From Desulfobacter latus (GTDB taxonomy: Bacteria > Desulfobacterota > Desulfobacteria > Desulfobacterales > Desulfobacteraceae): DNA of 64,000 nucleotides. Positions 1 to 10,170 of this stretch are shown here, piece by piece (the first letter of the stretch is position 1; the number at the start of each line of letters is the position of its first letter). The stretch covers positions 61,313 through 125,312 of the forward strand of contig NZ_JACADJ010000004.1 of assembly GCF_013389365.1 (NCBI RefSeq), written 5' to 3'. The notes beneath the pieces are model-generated. The model was not told the origin of the DNA. It ran no database searches and worked only from the letters and a program-made list of their open reading frames with translations. The position numbers were made by a program, and so were the translations under genes.

Positions 1-671
1 CCGTCCGCCACCTCAACCACATGCCAGTTCATGGCGTCGAATTTGGCCCGGATGTTTTCGGTGAATGTAATGCCGGTTTTGCCTTCGATGGTGATTTCAT
101 TGTCATCATAAATGAGAATCAAACGCCCAAGTCCCAGATGCCCTGCCATGGAAACGGCCTCCATAGCCACCCCTTCCATGAGATCCCCGTCGCCGCAGAC
201 GGCATAGGTGTAATGATCAATCAGAGACTGGTCTTCCTTGTTGAACCGATCCGCCATATGGCGTTCGGCAATGGCCATGCCCACGGCATTGGCCACGCCC
301 TGTCCAAGGGGGCCGGTGGTGGTTTCCACGCCCGGAGTATCACCATACTCGGGATGTCCCGGGGTTTTGGAACCCCATTGTCTGAAGTTTTTTAAGTCGT
401 CCAGGGTCAACCCGTAGCCAAACAGATATAAAAGAGCGTACAACAAAGAGGAGGCATGCCCGCCGGACAGAACAAAACGGTCCCGGTCCACCCAGGAGGG
501 ATTGGCTGGATTCTGTTTTAAAAAGTGTTTGAAAACCACATAGGCGGCAGGTGCCAGGCCCATGGGGGCACCGGGATGTCCTGAGTTGGCTTTCTGGACC
601 ATGTCCATACACAGCGCGCGGATGGTATTGATGGTCAGCTGGTCTTGGTTGTTGTTTTCGGCATCAGCCAT
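1..671 (-). CDS. tkt: Transketolase, N-terminal part (runs off the window)
   Basis: Thiamine-diphosphate enzyme that moves two-carbon ketol units between sugar phosphates in the non-oxidative pentose phosphate pathway; cytosolic. Read from 671 downwards it begins [13 protein letters not shown] and shows the family hallmarks [26 protein letters not shown] and the ThDP/Mg-binding GDGDLMEGV. About 223 of the usual 650-670 residues are inside the window; the reading frame is open to base 1. The ATG at 671 has a good AGGAGA ribosome-binding site about 7 nt upstream. The radical SAM gene ending at 701 lies 29 bp upstream on the same strand, so the two are probably co-transcribed. Identification is by motif recognition and is secure for the family. 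Confidence 0.95.
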   Translation of the reverse strand, partial: MADAENNNQDQLTINTIRALCMDMVQKANSGHPGAPMGLAPAAYVVFKHFLKQNPANPSWVDRDRFVLSGGHASSLLYALLYLFGYGLTLDDLKNFRQWGSKTPGHPEYGDTPGVETTTGPLGQGVANAVGMAIAERHMADRFNKEDQSLIDHYTYAVCGDGDLMEGVAMEAVSMAGHLGLGRLILIYDDNEITIEGKTGITFTENIRAKFDAMNWHVVEVAD

Positions 672-700
672 GAATATTTCTCCTGTAAAAGGTTTAAAAA

Positions 701-1570
701 TTATAACGCTCTCATATATTCGGGTTTCAACGGAACTTTGCCGTCCAGGGCCTGGGATATAAGTTCAAGGGTTTTTTCTTTATCCCGGGGCAGATGCGCC
801 CGTATGGGTAAATAATTGGATGCATGATTGGCGTGAAAAAGGCCGTCCGTCAGGGTGGTGGAAGCAATCATGGCCCCAAGTTCGGAGAGCATCTCCTCTG
901 GGCCGATTAGTTGAAAGTCTCCTTTGACATACTGGTCATGCAGTTCTGTGCCGGGGATAAGCATCAGACTTAAAGCACCGACAAAATCAGGGTCCATGGC
1001 CGTAAGCACCCTGCCGGTTTCCCGGGCATGGTCCAAAGACCCCCTGCGGCCGCCAAGCCCAAGCAGCACCGTCACCGAGACCTTGATGCCGGCCTTTTTT
1101 AACTTTTTTCCCATGGTGATCATTTTATCTGCGTCGGCCCCCTTGCGGATGGCCTCAAGCACCTTGTTGTCACCGGATTCAAGGCCCATATAGGCAATCT
1201 TGAGGCCCAGTTTGCGAAGCTGGGCCAGCTCTTCATCGGTCTTCATCTGGATACTTTTGGTGTTGGCATACACACCCACCCGCTCCACCCAGGGCAACCG
1301 GTCCCGGATTCTTTCAAGGATGGGCACCAGGCGGCGCATGGGAATCACCAGGGCATCCCCGTCACACAGAAACAAGCGGTTCTGGCGACGGCAGTGCTTT
1401 TTTGCAAATTCAATGTCTTCAAAGATCACATCATCTTTTTTGATGTTGAACCGTTTTCCCCGATAGGTCCCGCAAAAGGTACATTTATTATGGGAACAGC
1501 CCAGCGTAACCTGGAGCAGTATGCTGTTCGCCTCACTGGGCGGCCTGATAACCATACCTTCGTAGTGCAT
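701..1570 (-). CDS. Radical SAM protein with CX4CX2C cluster motif
   Basis: Radical S-adenosylmethionine enzyme of unknown substrate, 289 residues. The N-terminus carries [17 protein letters not shown] followed by Cys25, Cys30 and Cys33, giving a CX4CX2C iron-sulfur ligand pattern in place of the classical CX3CX2C. The Elp3/MiaB-like barrel follows: [12 protein letters not shown] near 67-78, [16 protein letters not shown] near 131-146 and a glycine-rich SAM-binding stretch [12 protein letters not shown] near 160-171. There is no B12-binding or TRAM domain. A homologue with the same spacing lies at 44626-45675. It is the upstream partner of transketolase, but that tells little about its job. 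Family assignment is firm; function unknown. Confidence 0.85.
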   Translation of the reverse strand: MHYEGMVIRPPSEANSILLQVTLGCSHNKCTFCGTYRGKRFNIKKDDVIFEDIEFAKKHCRRQNRLFLCDGDALVIPMRRLVPILERIRDRLPWVERVGVYANTKSIQMKTDEELAQLRKLGLKIAYMGLESGDNKVLEAIRKGADADKMITMGKKLKKAGIKVSVTVLLGLGGRRGSLDHARETGRVLTAMDPDFVGALSLMLIPGTELHDQYVKGDFQLIGPEEMLSELGAMIASTTLTDGLFHANHASNYLPIRAHLPRDKEKTLELISQALDGKVPLKPEYMRAL

Positions 1571-1714
1571 TGAGTATCCCCTTAAAAATTTAAGCCATTA
1601 TATTTATCAGGTATGATGCAAAAATTCAATGTATCAACCGCACGAGCAGATAGGAAGCAGGCCACTTAATTTCTTGACCTCCGATGGGAATAATTTAAAA
1701 GTATAGGAATTTCG

Positions 1715-1846
1715 GGCTTGGTCATAACATCGGCCACAGCGTAGGTTGGGTTGAACGAAGTGAAACCCAACAACTTATCGGCGTTGGGTTTCGTTCCTCA
1801 AGCCAACCTACCGGAAATCCGTATGGCCTAAAATATGATCAAGGCC
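1715..1846. repeat. Dispersed palindromic repeat, family 1, copy 1
   Basis: About 132 bp, imperfectly palindromic throughout. The outer arms are GGCTTGGTCATAACATCGG and a partner ending TATGATCAAGGCC; the inner arms are GTAGGTTGGGTTGAACG and its near-complement CGTTCCTCAAGCCAACCTAC; the core stem is AAACCCAAC/GTTGGGTTT around the loop AACTTATCGGC. Further copies lie at 18149-18279 and 61400-61531. The right end overlaps the last two codons and stop of the sensor kinase ending at 1839. It may act as a terminator for that gene, but there is no clear T-run. Confidence 0.9.
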
Positions 1847-4800
1847 GGAATTCATTGAGCAACTCTCTTAACTTAGCCGACAATTCCAGCTTGGAAAATG
1901 GTTTATTTATGAAATTCAGCCCCTCATCTAATATACCATTATCAGCAATTATATTAGCCGTATAGCCTGACATATAAAGACATTTCATTTTCGGAAAAGT
2001 CTTTAATATTTTTTCAGCAAGCTCACGACCGTTCATGAAGGGCATGACAACATCCGTAATTAATATATGGATTTCTGTTTTTGCCGCATGGCTGAGCCGT
2101 ATCGCTTCATCTGGATTATTTGTTGCCAACACAGTATAACCCAATCGTTCAAGCATCATTTGTGTCATCTTTAAAATGGCTTCTTCATCTTCAACCAGAA
2201 GAATGGTTTCATTCCCTTTTTGGGGTTTTGCTTGAACAATTTCTTGAACGCCGATTTCTTCTTTTTCAGCAAATCTCGGCAGATATATTTTGAAAGTTGT
2301 TCCCAGGTTCAGTTCGCTGTCGACATTGATAAACCCGTTGTTCTGTTTGACAATACCATATACGGTTGCCAAGCCAAGACCGGTTCCCTCACCAATTCCC
2401 TTGGTTGTAAAAAAAGGCTCAAATAAATTGTCAAGCACGTCCTTTTCCATGCCATGCCCCGTGTCACTGACAAGTATCTGCGCATAATCTCCCGGAATAA
2501 AGCCGGGATGGTTTCGGCAATACGCATCGTTGAACTGAACATTATCGGTTTCTATAACAATCTTCCCAATACCTTCTATCGAATCCCTCGCATTTACACA
2601 AAGGTTGGCAAGAATCTGATCAATTTGAGATGGATCTACTTTGACAGGCCATAAACCGATTTTAGGCTGCCACAAAAGTTCAATATCTTCTCCGATCAAT
2701 CGTTCAAGCATTTTCAGTACGCCATGAATGATATCGTTGAGGTCAACGATTTCAGGAGAAATGGTCTGCTTTCGTGCAAAGGCCAGCAATTGCCGTGTAA
2801 GATTCGTTGATCTTTCTGCCGCCTTCTGGATCTCTTGAAGATTCAATATAGAAGTCTCTGACAGTTTAAGATCCTCGGCCAGGATTTCTGCATTACCCAG
2901 TATGACACTTAGCATATTGTTAAAATCATGCGCCACACCACCTGCAAGTCGCCCAACTGATTCCATTTTCTGGGCATGCCTGAGTTGCTCTTGAATCTTA
3001 ATTTGTTCAGTAATATCAGTGAGATTAACAACTAAACCTGTTTTTTCCCCTTGGATGTCTTTATAGATGGCGGCATTGATATTAATATCCAGAACTTCAT
3101 TAGATTTTGTAAGTCTTTTTGTAAAAAATTGTACCGGCTTACCAGTGTTGTAAATCTCTTTTATTTTGGAAAGAGTAATGTTTTTTTCATCGTCAGGGAC
3201 AAACGGTATATTCCTGCCTTTAATTTCGGATAGTGTCCATCCAAACACCTCTGTAAAACTTGGGTTTATAAATAGAGGGAAACCTTTCGTATCATACACA
3301 ACGACCGGGTTTGGGTTGGTTTGAAGGATACTGTTCAGTCGTTCCTCACTTAACCGAATCGTCTCTTCAGCTTTCTTTCTTTGTGTAATATCCCGTGCAA
3401 TCCCAAGTATCCCCACAATATTTTCTTTGGGATCATACATAGGCGTTTTTATGGTTTCAAGCAACTCGCGATGACCGTCGTCGGCATAAACAATATCTTC
3501 TTCATTAACACTTGGTTTTCCAGCTTCCATGGCGATTTTATCTTTTTCCCGGAAAAAGTCCGCCAATTTTTTTTCTACGAAGTCATAGTCTGTTTTCCCG
3601 ACAATCTCCTCTTCCTTTGCACCAAAAAAACGTTCAAATCTTTTATTACATGAAAGATATACACCGTCAGGGTCTTTCAGCCATACAAGGTCTGGAATGG
3701 TTTCTATGACTGTTCGCAGGTAAGCTTCACGTTTTTTTAATTTTTCTTCTGTTTGTTTGCGTTCGTTAATTTCAATATGCAAGTCATTGAGACCTTTTTG
3801 CAGTTGATCAGCCATTTGATTAAAAGAATGGGTAAGTATATTGATCTCAAATATCCGACTGTTTTTAGTGATCTTTGATTTCCATTTCCCCTTAGCTAAG
3901 CGTTGCGCATCATTGATTAAGGAAAAAATCGGACTTGCTATTTTTTTTGCCAATAGAATACAGGCGAATAAAACAACTATTAAAGCCACTAATATAAAAG
4001 TTGCGGTCAGGCGATTACCCGCTTTAATTTTGCCCATGAAATCATTCTCTGGAATAATTACAGAAATCAGCCATTTAAGCCCGTTTCTTTCAATTGGCGT
4101 TACTTGTAAAAAATAGCGTTGATGATCCAATGTAAAAATAATTTGTTGTTCAGTCGTGATGCTGTTGAAATCCTTAAATTTACTTTTCAAGGATGCGGAT
4201 GCGTGACGAATGAGTGGGCTTTCGCTTTCAATTGATTTCAGGCGTTTTCTCGTTTTATCCTCTTTTGATTCAGTAAAAAGCTTCGTTCCGGTTGACGAAG
4301 CAATCAGTAAACCGGAATCTTCCATAATAAATGCATGACCTGTTTTGCCAATGGAAAGACTTTCCAAAAAGGAATTAATATGTGAAAGAAAAAGATCAAT
4401 GGATACAACCCCAAGTAAACGACCGTTATCATCATATACAGGACGGCTGGCTGCGATTGCTAAATCCTGGCCGGTAAAAAGGATATACACAGGACTCCAA
4501 AATTGATTTCCGCTTTCAATTGCACCTTTATACCACTGTCGCTTTCTTGCATCAAAATTTGGAACCGTTAACAGCAAATCGGTTCGTTTCCCCAGTGAAT
4601 CCGTATTAAATTTTTTAAAAGGCCCGCTTTTAAAATGATCAGTAACAATGATATATTGTGAGTCAGAATTTTTATCCCTGCCGCTGTTCACAAGGCCACC
4701 CTGATTATTACCAAAATAAATACTTGAAACAGACTTAAAAACTTTAACCTGATTCCAGAAATGGTGTTCCAGTGACGTAATGTTTTCGGCATCTAACTCA

Positions 4801-5039
4801 TTTTTTTGTATGCTGATGGCATTGATATGATTAATCTGTTGAGGCAAACTTAAAAATGCAGATAGATGGTCCTCAATTCGTTTTGAGATTTCGTTTTGGA
4901 ATTGCCCCGCAACGTTATTGACTGCTTTTTGGCCATTTAGAAAAGATAAATATCCAATAATTCCCGTTATTATGACAATCAGTGCAATGAACGGTACAAT
5001 TAAAATCGTTTTTAGGCTAATTGTTCCATTTTTTTTCAT
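1839..5039 (-). CDS. Membrane-bound hybrid sensor histidine kinase (dCache-HAMP-PAS-PAS-HK-REC)
   Basis: Two-component sensor of 1066 residues. TM1 is at about 12-32, then a periplasmic Cache-type ligand-binding region (about 35-340, with YIIVTDHFKSGPFKK and RRPVYDD-like Cache features), TM2 at about 345-367 and a HAMP linker to about 420. Two PAS domains follow (about 440-555 and 565-685). The kinase core has the phosphoacceptor His704 in GGVAHDFNNMLS, the N-box around ILANLCVNARDS and G-boxes DTGHGM and GTGLGLATVYG. A C-terminal receiver carries the phospho-acceptor Asp996 in LITDVVMP. No DNA-binding output is present, so the phosphate must pass to a partner or act on the receiver. The next gene upstream on the same strand (5375-7375) is another hybrid kinase. 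The final codons overlap a dispersed palindromic repeat. Confidence 0.93.
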   Translation of the reverse strand: MKKNGTISLKTILIVPFIALIVIITGIIGYLSFLNGQKAVNNVAGQFQNEISKRIEDHLSAFLSLPQQINHINAISIQKNELDAENITSLEHHFWNQVKVFKSVSSIYFGNNQGGLVNSGRDKNSDSQYIIVTDHFKSGPFKKFNTDSLGKRTDLLLTVPNFDARKRQWYKGAIESGNQFWSPVYILFTGQDLAIAASRPVYDDNGRLLGVVSIDLFLSHINSFLESLSIGKTGHAFIMEDSGLLIASSTGTKLFTESKEDKTRKRLKSIESESPLIRHASASLKSKFKDFNSITTEQQIIFTLDHQRYFLQVTPIERNGLKWLISVIIPENDFMGKIKAGNRLTATFILVALIVVLFACILLAKKIASPIFSLINDAQRLAKGKWKSKITKNSRIFEINILTHSFNQMADQLQKGLNDLHIEINERKQTEEKLKKREAYLRTVIETIPDLVWLKDPDGVYLSCNKRFERFFGAKEEEIVGKTDYDFVEKKLADFFREKDKIAMEAGKPSVNEEDIVYADDGHRELLETIKTPMYDPKENIVGILGIARDITQRKKAEETIRLSEERLNSILQTNPNPVVVYDTKGFPLFINPSFTEVFGWTLSEIKGRNIPFVPDDEKNITLSKIKEIYNTGKPVQFFTKRLTKSNEVLDININAAIYKDIQGEKTGLVVNLTDITEQIKIQEQLRHAQKMESVGRLAGGVAHDFNNMLSVILGNAEILAEDLKLSETSILNLQEIQKAAERSTNLTRQLLAFARKQTISPEIVDLNDIIHGVLKMLERLIGEDIELLWQPKIGLWPVKVDPSQIDQILANLCVNARDSIEGIGKIVIETDNVQFNDAYCRNHPGFIPGDYAQILVSDTGHGMEKDVLDNLFEPFFTTKGIGEGTGLGLATVYGIVKQNNGFINVDSELNLGTTFKIYLPRFAEKEEIGVQEIVQAKPQKGNETILLVEDEEAILKMTQMMLERLGYTVLATNNPDEAIRLSHAAKTEIHILITDVVMPFMNGRELAEKILKTFPKMKCLYMSGYTANIIADNGILDEGLNFINKPFSKLELSAKLRELLNEFRP

Positions 5040-5374
5040 TAAATCAACAACTCGCTATTATAATATAAAAATATTTTCACTCGCCAATTAAAGAACAGAT
5101 TTTTTTAATACAACAAGTCATTATGTAATGCAAAAAATATCATTAACTTGCAAAATGTTGACTTCTGGTATCAATGCCCAAGCTTTCTGAGATTACCCCG
5201 GATACAATAGATTGTGTTTTTGAAAACACAACAAAAAAATAACAAACCGTGCTGACGCATGAATAAAAAAAAAGGGGGGGGGTGAATAGTGTATGACTCG
5301 ACTATCAAGTCTTTACTCGATGATTTATGCGAAAAAAGTAAGGTTGTGGGCCAACAATCAGACAGAGCTCTCGC
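5040..5374. other. Intergenic region with an A9G9 homopolymer tract
   Basis: AT-rich spacer of 335 bp between two minus-strand sensor kinases. It probably carries the promoter of the downstream kinase starting at 5039, but no clear -35/-10 pair was picked out. A run of nine A followed by nine G lies at 5265-5282. No coding region is supported; the plus-strand open frame starting at 5289 mostly overlaps the 3' end of the neighbouring kinase. Confidence 0.5.
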
Positions 5375-7375
5375 TCATGAATTACTGGATAATTGCTTGC
5401 CATTATCCAAAACCGCTCTTATTTTTTTAGCCAGTTCAGCTTTTTTCAAAGGTTTCATCACAAATGCGCGTATACCCATTTTAGATGCTTTTGTTTCAGA
5501 CATCCGGGAACTGTAACCACTGCATATCATTGTCGGCATTTCAGGATTTATTGACCGTATCTGTGCAATCAATTGATCGCCCGGAATATTTGGCATTGCC
5601 ATGTCAGAAATAATGAGATCAAATTGATCCGGTTCGGCTTTTATCATTTCCAAAGCATCTTTAGGGTCTGTTGTTGAAAAAGCATCATATCCTAACGCCT
5701 CCAGATGACATTTACCCAGTTTTGCGATCGCGGGTTCATCATCTACGTAAAGGATTCTCTCGCCATTTCCAAAAAGCATATCCGTTTTATGCGATTCTTC
5801 TTCAACAGTCCCCTCATGGGCTGGTATCAGAATGGTAAAAAGAGTTCCTTTATCCTTTGTACTTTCACAGACAATAGACCCACCGTGATTTTCAACAATA
5901 CCATGGACAACAGCCAGTCCGATACCACTTCCTTTCCCAACATCTTTGGTTGTGAAATAGGGTTCGAATATTCTATCAAGAATTTCTTGGGATATACCAC
6001 TTCCGTTGTCTCTTACCATTAATTTGATGTACTTGCCCGGGGCCGATTTATGAGCTGAAACACCATTGCAATGATCAATTTCAAAGTTGCGAAGTTCAAT
6101 ATCAATTATTCCACCTGATATTGGAAGTGCATCCATAGCATTACTGCACAAATTAATCAGTATCTGATTGATTTGGGTCGCATCACCCAAAATGGGAAGA
6201 CAATCCGGGGAGAGTGTGGCCCGAATTTCTATATTTGTCGGCGTAGTGGATCGAATCAGTTCCAAGGATTCTTTAACAACAGATCTGATTTCAATGGGCT
6301 TTTTTACCGAATCATCCTGTTTGCTGAATGTCAAGAGCTGTTTTACCGTATTTATTGCACGAAGACCCGCCAAATGGATTTCTTCGCAACTTTCTCTTGA
6401 AGGGCTCCATTCCGGTAAATCTTCCATGACAAGCTCGTTATTTCCAATAATAATGCTTAATATATTGTTAAATTCATGAACAATGCCGCCTGCCATGTTG
6501 CCGAGTGACTCAAGTCTCTGGGATTGGTTCAATTGCGCTTGAAGTTTATCCTTCTCAAGTTCAGCTTTTTTTCGTTCGTCAATATCACGGCCGACGCCGA
6601 TTATTTCAGTTACGTTCCCGTTTTGGTCGAGGATAGACGTATCCATCCAACCGATCCACCTCCAGCCATCTTTGGTCATGGCTCTTTGTTCTATATAGGC
6701 TTTGTAGGGCGGTCGATACAAATTTTTCATAGCCTTGGCTGTAATCTCTTGATCATCCTCATGTACCAGAGGCATAAATGTATTGCCTATCAAATCATCT
6801 TCTGTTTTTCCAAAAAGCTTGCAGTAAGACGGGCTGGCGAAAAGAAACTTGCCTTCCAGATCCACTTTAACAACTAAATCCGTCTGGTTTTTGACGATCA
6901 AACGGTATTTCTCTTCACTTGCACGCAGCGCCGTGGTGCGCTGTTCAACAAGTTCCTCCAATTGCTCAAGGTGTTTTTTAAGTTTTTTTTCAGAATTGAT
7001 AAGTCTCCGCATCATTGCAACACGAGCAAGCAATTCACGGTTTCCAACAGGCCGAACAATATAGTCATCCGCGCCAGTCTCTATGCCTTCAGCTTGGTCC
7101 TCTGATAATATCTTTATCCCAGAGATCATGCATACAAATATGTCACATGTTTTTTTTTCGGCTTTCAGTCTGCGACAAACCTCAAGACCGTCTATATCCG
7201 GAAGCACATTGTCAAGCAATATCAAGTCTGGAATATGCTGTTTTGCAGTTTTAATTGCCTGATGACCAGTTGGGGCTTCAATGACGTCATAGCCGTCTTG
7301 TTTTAGCAGCCGTACTGTGCCGTATAGGATTTGTGGGTCATCATCCACCACCAGAATTTTAAAATTTGATTGCAT
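5375..7375 (-). CDS. Soluble hybrid sensor histidine kinase (REC-PAS-HK-REC)
   Basis: Cytoplasmic two-component protein of 666 residues with no membrane segment. Domains in order: receiver 1 (residues 1-125, phosphoacceptor Asp55 in LILLDNVLP), a coiled-coil linker (about 125-155), a PAS domain (about 157-270, ending DIDERKKAE), and a histidine kinase core with His300 in [12 protein letters not shown]. The ATPase G-boxes DNGSGIS and [11 protein letters not shown] follow, then receiver 2 with Asp591 in LIISDMAMP. The N-terminal receiver suggests it is itself driven by another kinase, with the PAS domain adding a second input. It sits 65 bp downstream of the RtcB operon on the same strand and upstream of the 1066-residue sensor. 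The cognate output gene is not visible here. Confidence 0.92.
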   Translation of the reverse strand: MQSNFKILVVDDDPQILYGTVRLLKQDGYDVIEAPTGHQAIKTAKQHIPDLILLDNVLPDIDGLEVCRRLKAEKKTCDIFVCMISGIKILSEDQAEGIETGADDYIVRPVGNRELLARVAMMRRLINSEKKLKKHLEQLEELVEQRTTALRASEEKYRLIVKNQTDLVVKVDLEGKFLFASPSYCKLFGKTEDDLIGNTFMPLVHEDDQEITAKAMKNLYRPPYKAYIEQRAMTKDGWRWIGWMDTSILDQNGNVTEIIGVGRDIDERKKAELEKDKLQAQLNQSQRLESLGNMAGGIVHEFNNILSIIIGNNELVMEDLPEWSPSRESCEEIHLAGLRAINTVKQLLTFSKQDDSVKKPIEIRSVVKESLELIRSTTPTNIEIRATLSPDCLPILGDATQINQILINLCSNAMDALPISGGIIDIELRNFEIDHCNGVSAHKSAPGKYIKLMVRDNGSGISQEILDRIFEPYFTTKDVGKGSGIGLAVVHGIVENHGGSIVCESTKDKGTLFTILIPAHEGTVEEESHKTDMLFGNGERILYVDDEPAIAKLGKCHLEALGYDAFSTTDPKDALEMIKAEPDQFDLIISDMAMPNIPGDQLIAQIRSINPEMPTMICSGYSSRMSETKASKMGIRAFVMKPLKKAELAKKIRAVLDNGKQLSSNS

Positions 7376-7440
7376 TGTTTACCACCCTGAAATCCAAGAT
7401 TTATGATTGAGTCTGATCGTTTACATAATTTTATCAGCGG

Positions 7441-7743
7441 TTATTGCGGTTCTATTTTTTTTTGAACAGACACCACCTTGCGCTTTATTCGTCCCGGAGC
7501 GCCTTTTCTGTAGTCGGCACTGATATTTAAATAGATACGGTCGCAGTCTTTTTTCAAGTCTTCAAAGCAGCGGTTGACAACCGCCATGACGTCATCCCAT
7601 TCCCCTTCCATACTTGTACTCATGGGGCCGAAATCATACTCAAGTCCGCTTTCTTTGATAATCTTGATTGCCCTGGCTACGTATGAACATACGCTTTCAC
7701 CCTTGTCTATGGGAAAAATAGACAAACTGATGATGACACTCAT
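7441..7743 (-). CDS. MTH1187-family thiamine-binding protein
   Basis: Small protein of 100 residues of the MTH1187/YkoF-like (former DUF77) ferredoxin-fold family, whose members bind thiamine or related pyrimidines. Recognisable features are the start MSVIISLSIFPIDKGESV and the conserved YDFGPMSTSMEGEWDDVM segment, with the family's typical length of about 100 residues. It starts 12 bp after the stop of rtcB, so it is translated in the same operon. What a thiamine-binding protein does beside an RNA ligase is not obvious; the link may be only co-transcription. Confidence 0.85.
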   Translation of the reverse strand: MSVIISLSIFPIDKGESVCSYVARAIKIIKESGLEYDFGPMSTSMEGEWDDVMAVVNRCFEDLKKDCDRIYLNISADYRKGAPGRIKRKVVSVQKKIEPQ

Positions 7744-7755
7744 GATATTTTCCTC

Positions 7756-9207
7756 CTATCCTTTGATGACGGCCAGCGGAATCAAGCGGGCCACTTTTTT
7801 GGCAATGCCTGAACCGTGAACCACCTGGATCACCCGGTCCACGTCTTTATAGGCCATGGGGGCTTCTTCGGCCAGGCCCGACATGCTGCCGGCCCGTACG
7901 CGGATGCCTTTTTTCTCTAATTCTTCCCGCAGCCTGGTGCCCCGTATGTTTTTTTTTGCTTTGCTGCGGCTCATTACCCTGCCGGCACCGTGGCAGATGG
8001 ACCCGAAGGTTTGGGTCATTGATTCTTTTGTGCCTACCAGCACCCAACTGGCGGTTCCCATGGTGCCGGGCACCAGCACGGGCTGGCCGATGTTACGGTA
8101 AATTCCGGGCAGCACCGGGGAGCCGGGGCCAAAGGCGCGTGTTGCGCCCTTGCGGTGAACGCATACCTTGATCCGGCGGCCGTCCACCTCATGTTCTTCA
8201 ACTTTGGCCATGTTGTGGGCAATGTCGTAAATTTGGTAAACATGGTGATTTTTTATCTTACCGGCCAGCACCTGTTCAAAGCTGCGACGGATATGCCAGG
8301 TCAGGACCTGGCGGTTGACAAACGCATAGTTGGCGGCCCCTTTCATGGCGGCCAGGTAATCTTGTCCTTCGGGACTGCTGAGCGGTGCGCAAACCAGTTC
8401 CCGGTCCGGCAAAATAAGGCCGTATTGATGTACCGCTTTTTGAAGGCGTTTGACATAATCACTGCAAATCTGATGTCCAAGCCCCCGTGAGCCGCAATGG
8501 ATCTGGACGGTTATCCGGCTGGGGAAAAGGCCCATCTGCCGGGCGGCCGGTTCGTCGTAGATCCGGTCTACCGCATCGACCTCAATAAAATGATTGCCTG
8601 ACCCCAGGGTGCCGACTTGATCTTTACCTCGTGTTTTGGCCCTGTCACTGATCTTGCCGGCGTCAGCACCCGCCAGGCAGCCATTCTCTTCAGTGCGTTC
8701 CAGGTCGGACGCGGTGGCATACCCACGCGTCAATGCCCAGTTTGCTCCTTTTTCCACCAGAACATCCAGTTCTCCCGGCCGAAGTTTTATATGGCCTGCT
8801 TTGCCGACACCACCGGGACAGTTGGTGTATAGCGCCGAGGCCAGATCATCCAGGTAAGGGGTTATTTCCTCTTTTTCTATTTGAGTTGCCAGCAACCGCA
8901 CGCCGCAGTTGATATCGTAACCGACACCGCCGGGGGAGATAATCCCGTCCGGCAATTGGGTGGCCACCACCCCTCCGATGGGAAACCCATAGCCCTGGTG
9001 AATATCGGGCATGGCCAGTGCGTATTTGACAATTCCCGGAAGGGTCGCTGTATTGACCAATTGTTCCAGACTTCTATCGCCCTGTATGGCCTTCAGGAGC
9101 TCCGGGTCGGCGTAAAAGCGGGCCGGAACGCGCATGTCGGCACGAAATGTCTTGGGAATTTCGTACAGGTATTTGTCGATTTGCTTAAAATCATGGTCGC
9201 TGATCAT
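7756..9207 (-). CDS. rtcB: RtcB tRNA-splicing/RNA-repair ligase
   Basis: GTP- and Mn-dependent RNA ligase that joins 2',3'-cyclic phosphate or 3'-phosphate ends to 5'-OH ends; acts in RNA repair in bacteria. All key residues are visible in the 483-residue protein: Asp98 and Cys101 in [13 protein letters not shown], His206 in GSGNHFIEV, His237 in [11 protein letters not shown], His331 in DIAHN, and the guanylylated His406 in [13 protein letters not shown]. Length is normal for the family. Its activator archease is encoded immediately upstream (30 bp gap), and the CBS protein precedes that. No RtcA cyclase or RtcR regulator is in the window, so this is the RtcB-archease type of locus, not the E. 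coli rtcBA type. Confidence 0.97.
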   Translation of the reverse strand: MISDHDFKQIDKYLYEIPKTFRADMRVPARFYADPELLKAIQGDRSLEQLVNTATLPGIVKYALAMPDIHQGYGFPIGGVVATQLPDGIISPGGVGYDINCGVRLLATQIEKEEITPYLDDLASALYTNCPGGVGKAGHIKLRPGELDVLVEKGANWALTRGYATASDLERTEENGCLAGADAGKISDRAKTRGKDQVGTLGSGNHFIEVDAVDRIYDEPAARQMGLFPSRITVQIHCGSRGLGHQICSDYVKRLQKAVHQYGLILPDRELVCAPLSSPEGQDYLAAMKGAANYAFVNRQVLTWHIRRSFEQVLAGKIKNHHVYQIYDIAHNMAKVEEHEVDGRRIKVCVHRKGATRAFGPGSPVLPGIYRNIGQPVLVPGTMGTASWVLVGTKESMTQTFGSICHGAGRVMSRSKAKKNIRGTRLREELEKKGIRVRAGSMSGLAEEAPMAYKDVDRVIQVVHGSGIAKKVARLIPLAVIKG

Positions 9208-9237
9208 CTTATTTTAAACCTTCCTTGTACTCAATGA

Positions 9238-9687
9238 TCATACATCAAATACCACCGTGGCCTCCAGGCCTTTTTCCGTTTGGATAACTTCCAGGTTATG
9301 ATAGGTGACGGCTTTTATATGATTTTTAAACCGGGATACATGACCACCGTGTATAACGGCCTGCAAATGGTTCGGTGTCACGTTGTAAAGTTCAAACCGG
9401 TGAAATAAGAGCATCTCCGTTTCAGCCCAATAGGCCAGTTCACTCAACCAGTCTACCAGTAAGCTCTCGGCATCCATGGCCGCCAATTCAACATGCCGCG
9501 TGGTATCATCAGGGATGGCGGACGGCTCAAAGGCCATCAGGCCGGTCATGCCGATCGCAGCGTTTGTAAGCAGTGTTAAAAAATTTTTCCCGAAAATGCG
9601 AAGTGCGCAATCAGCTGTGTGTTCGATCTCTTCAAAGCCGATATCATGAAAGGTCTCCTGGGATTCCGGTAAAGATTCGGTCGGCAT
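9238..9687 (-). CDS. Archease, activator of RtcB
   Basis: Protein of 149 residues. The conserved archease start FEEIEHTADCALRIFGKNF is present at about 18-36, where the acidic/His residues bind metal, and the C-terminal signature HNLEVIQTEKGLEATVVFDV fits the family. Archease speeds the guanylylation of RtcB and broadens its nucleotide use. The gene ends 30 bp before rtcB on the same strand and begins 33 bp after the CBS-domain gene. An N-terminal extension of about 15 residues precedes the usual archease start; the ATG at 9687 has a GGGGAT-type ribosome-binding site. Confidence 0.95.
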   Translation of the reverse strand: MPTESLPESQETFHDIGFEEIEHTADCALRIFGKNFLTLLTNAAIGMTGLMAFEPSAIPDDTTRHVELAAMDAESLLVDWLSELAYWAETEMLLFHRFELYNVTPNHLQAVIHGGHVSRFKNHIKAVTYHNLEVIQTEKGLEATVVFDV

Positions 9688-9720
9688 GATATCCCCTTTT
9701 TGATGAAAATTATCTGAGTA

Positions 9721-10170
9721 TCACAGGCGTTTTTCAGTTTCCCGCTGCTGTCCCCCCATGACCAGTCTTGCAAGGTCCGTCAATTGTTCGGAGAGGGAAT
9801 CTATCAGGTCATCCACCGCGAGTATGCCTTCCAGAACGCCGCGATCGTTCACAACCGGTATACGACGGACGCCTTTGTGCCGCATTCGCTTGATGGTCTC
9901 CATAACGTTGTCTTCTTCCCTGGCGGTTATTAATTCAAAACTCATGGCATCGCCAACCGTGACGGCGTTTATGTCGACATCAAGGGCGATCAATTCAAGC
10001 ACGATGTCTCTGTCGGTCAGAATGCCCACCGGAAAACGGTCTCCGTTTTTCTCTTCGACAACGACGACATTACCAACGTGGTATTTTCGCATGAGTCCGG
10101 CTGCGTCACGGATGGACCCGTCCCTGTCGATAATAATCACTTCGCGATTACACACTTCCCCAACATTCAT
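9721..10170 (-). CDS. CBS-domain pair protein
   Basis: Stand-alone tandem CBS module of 149 residues; such modules usually bind adenine nucleotides and act as energy sensors. CBS1 is about residues 5-65 (IRDAAGLMRKYHVGNVVVVEE, GILTDRDIV) and CBS2 about 75-130 (VMETIKRMRHKGVRRIPVVND, LEGILAVDDLIDSL). The reading frame is open up to 10272, but the start at 10170 (MNVGEVCNRE) is preferred: it has an AAGGAG ribosome-binding site 7 nt upstream and matches the family start, while the upstream extension runs into a 7-bp tandem repeat. It is the first gene of the archease-RtcB operon. A regulatory role toward RNA repair is only an inference from position. Confidence 0.88.
   Translation of the reverse strand: MNVGEVCNREVIIIDRDGSIRDAAGLMRKYHVGNVVVVEEKNGDRFPVGILTDRDIVLELIALDVDINAVTVGDAMSFELITAREEDNVMETIKRMRHKGVRRIPVVNDRGVLEGILAVDDLIDSLSEQLTDLARLVMGGQQRETEKRL

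Noticed and set aside
5289..5516. Plus-strand frame of 75 codons
   Set aside because: Most of it is antisense to the receiver domain of the kinase at 5375-7375.
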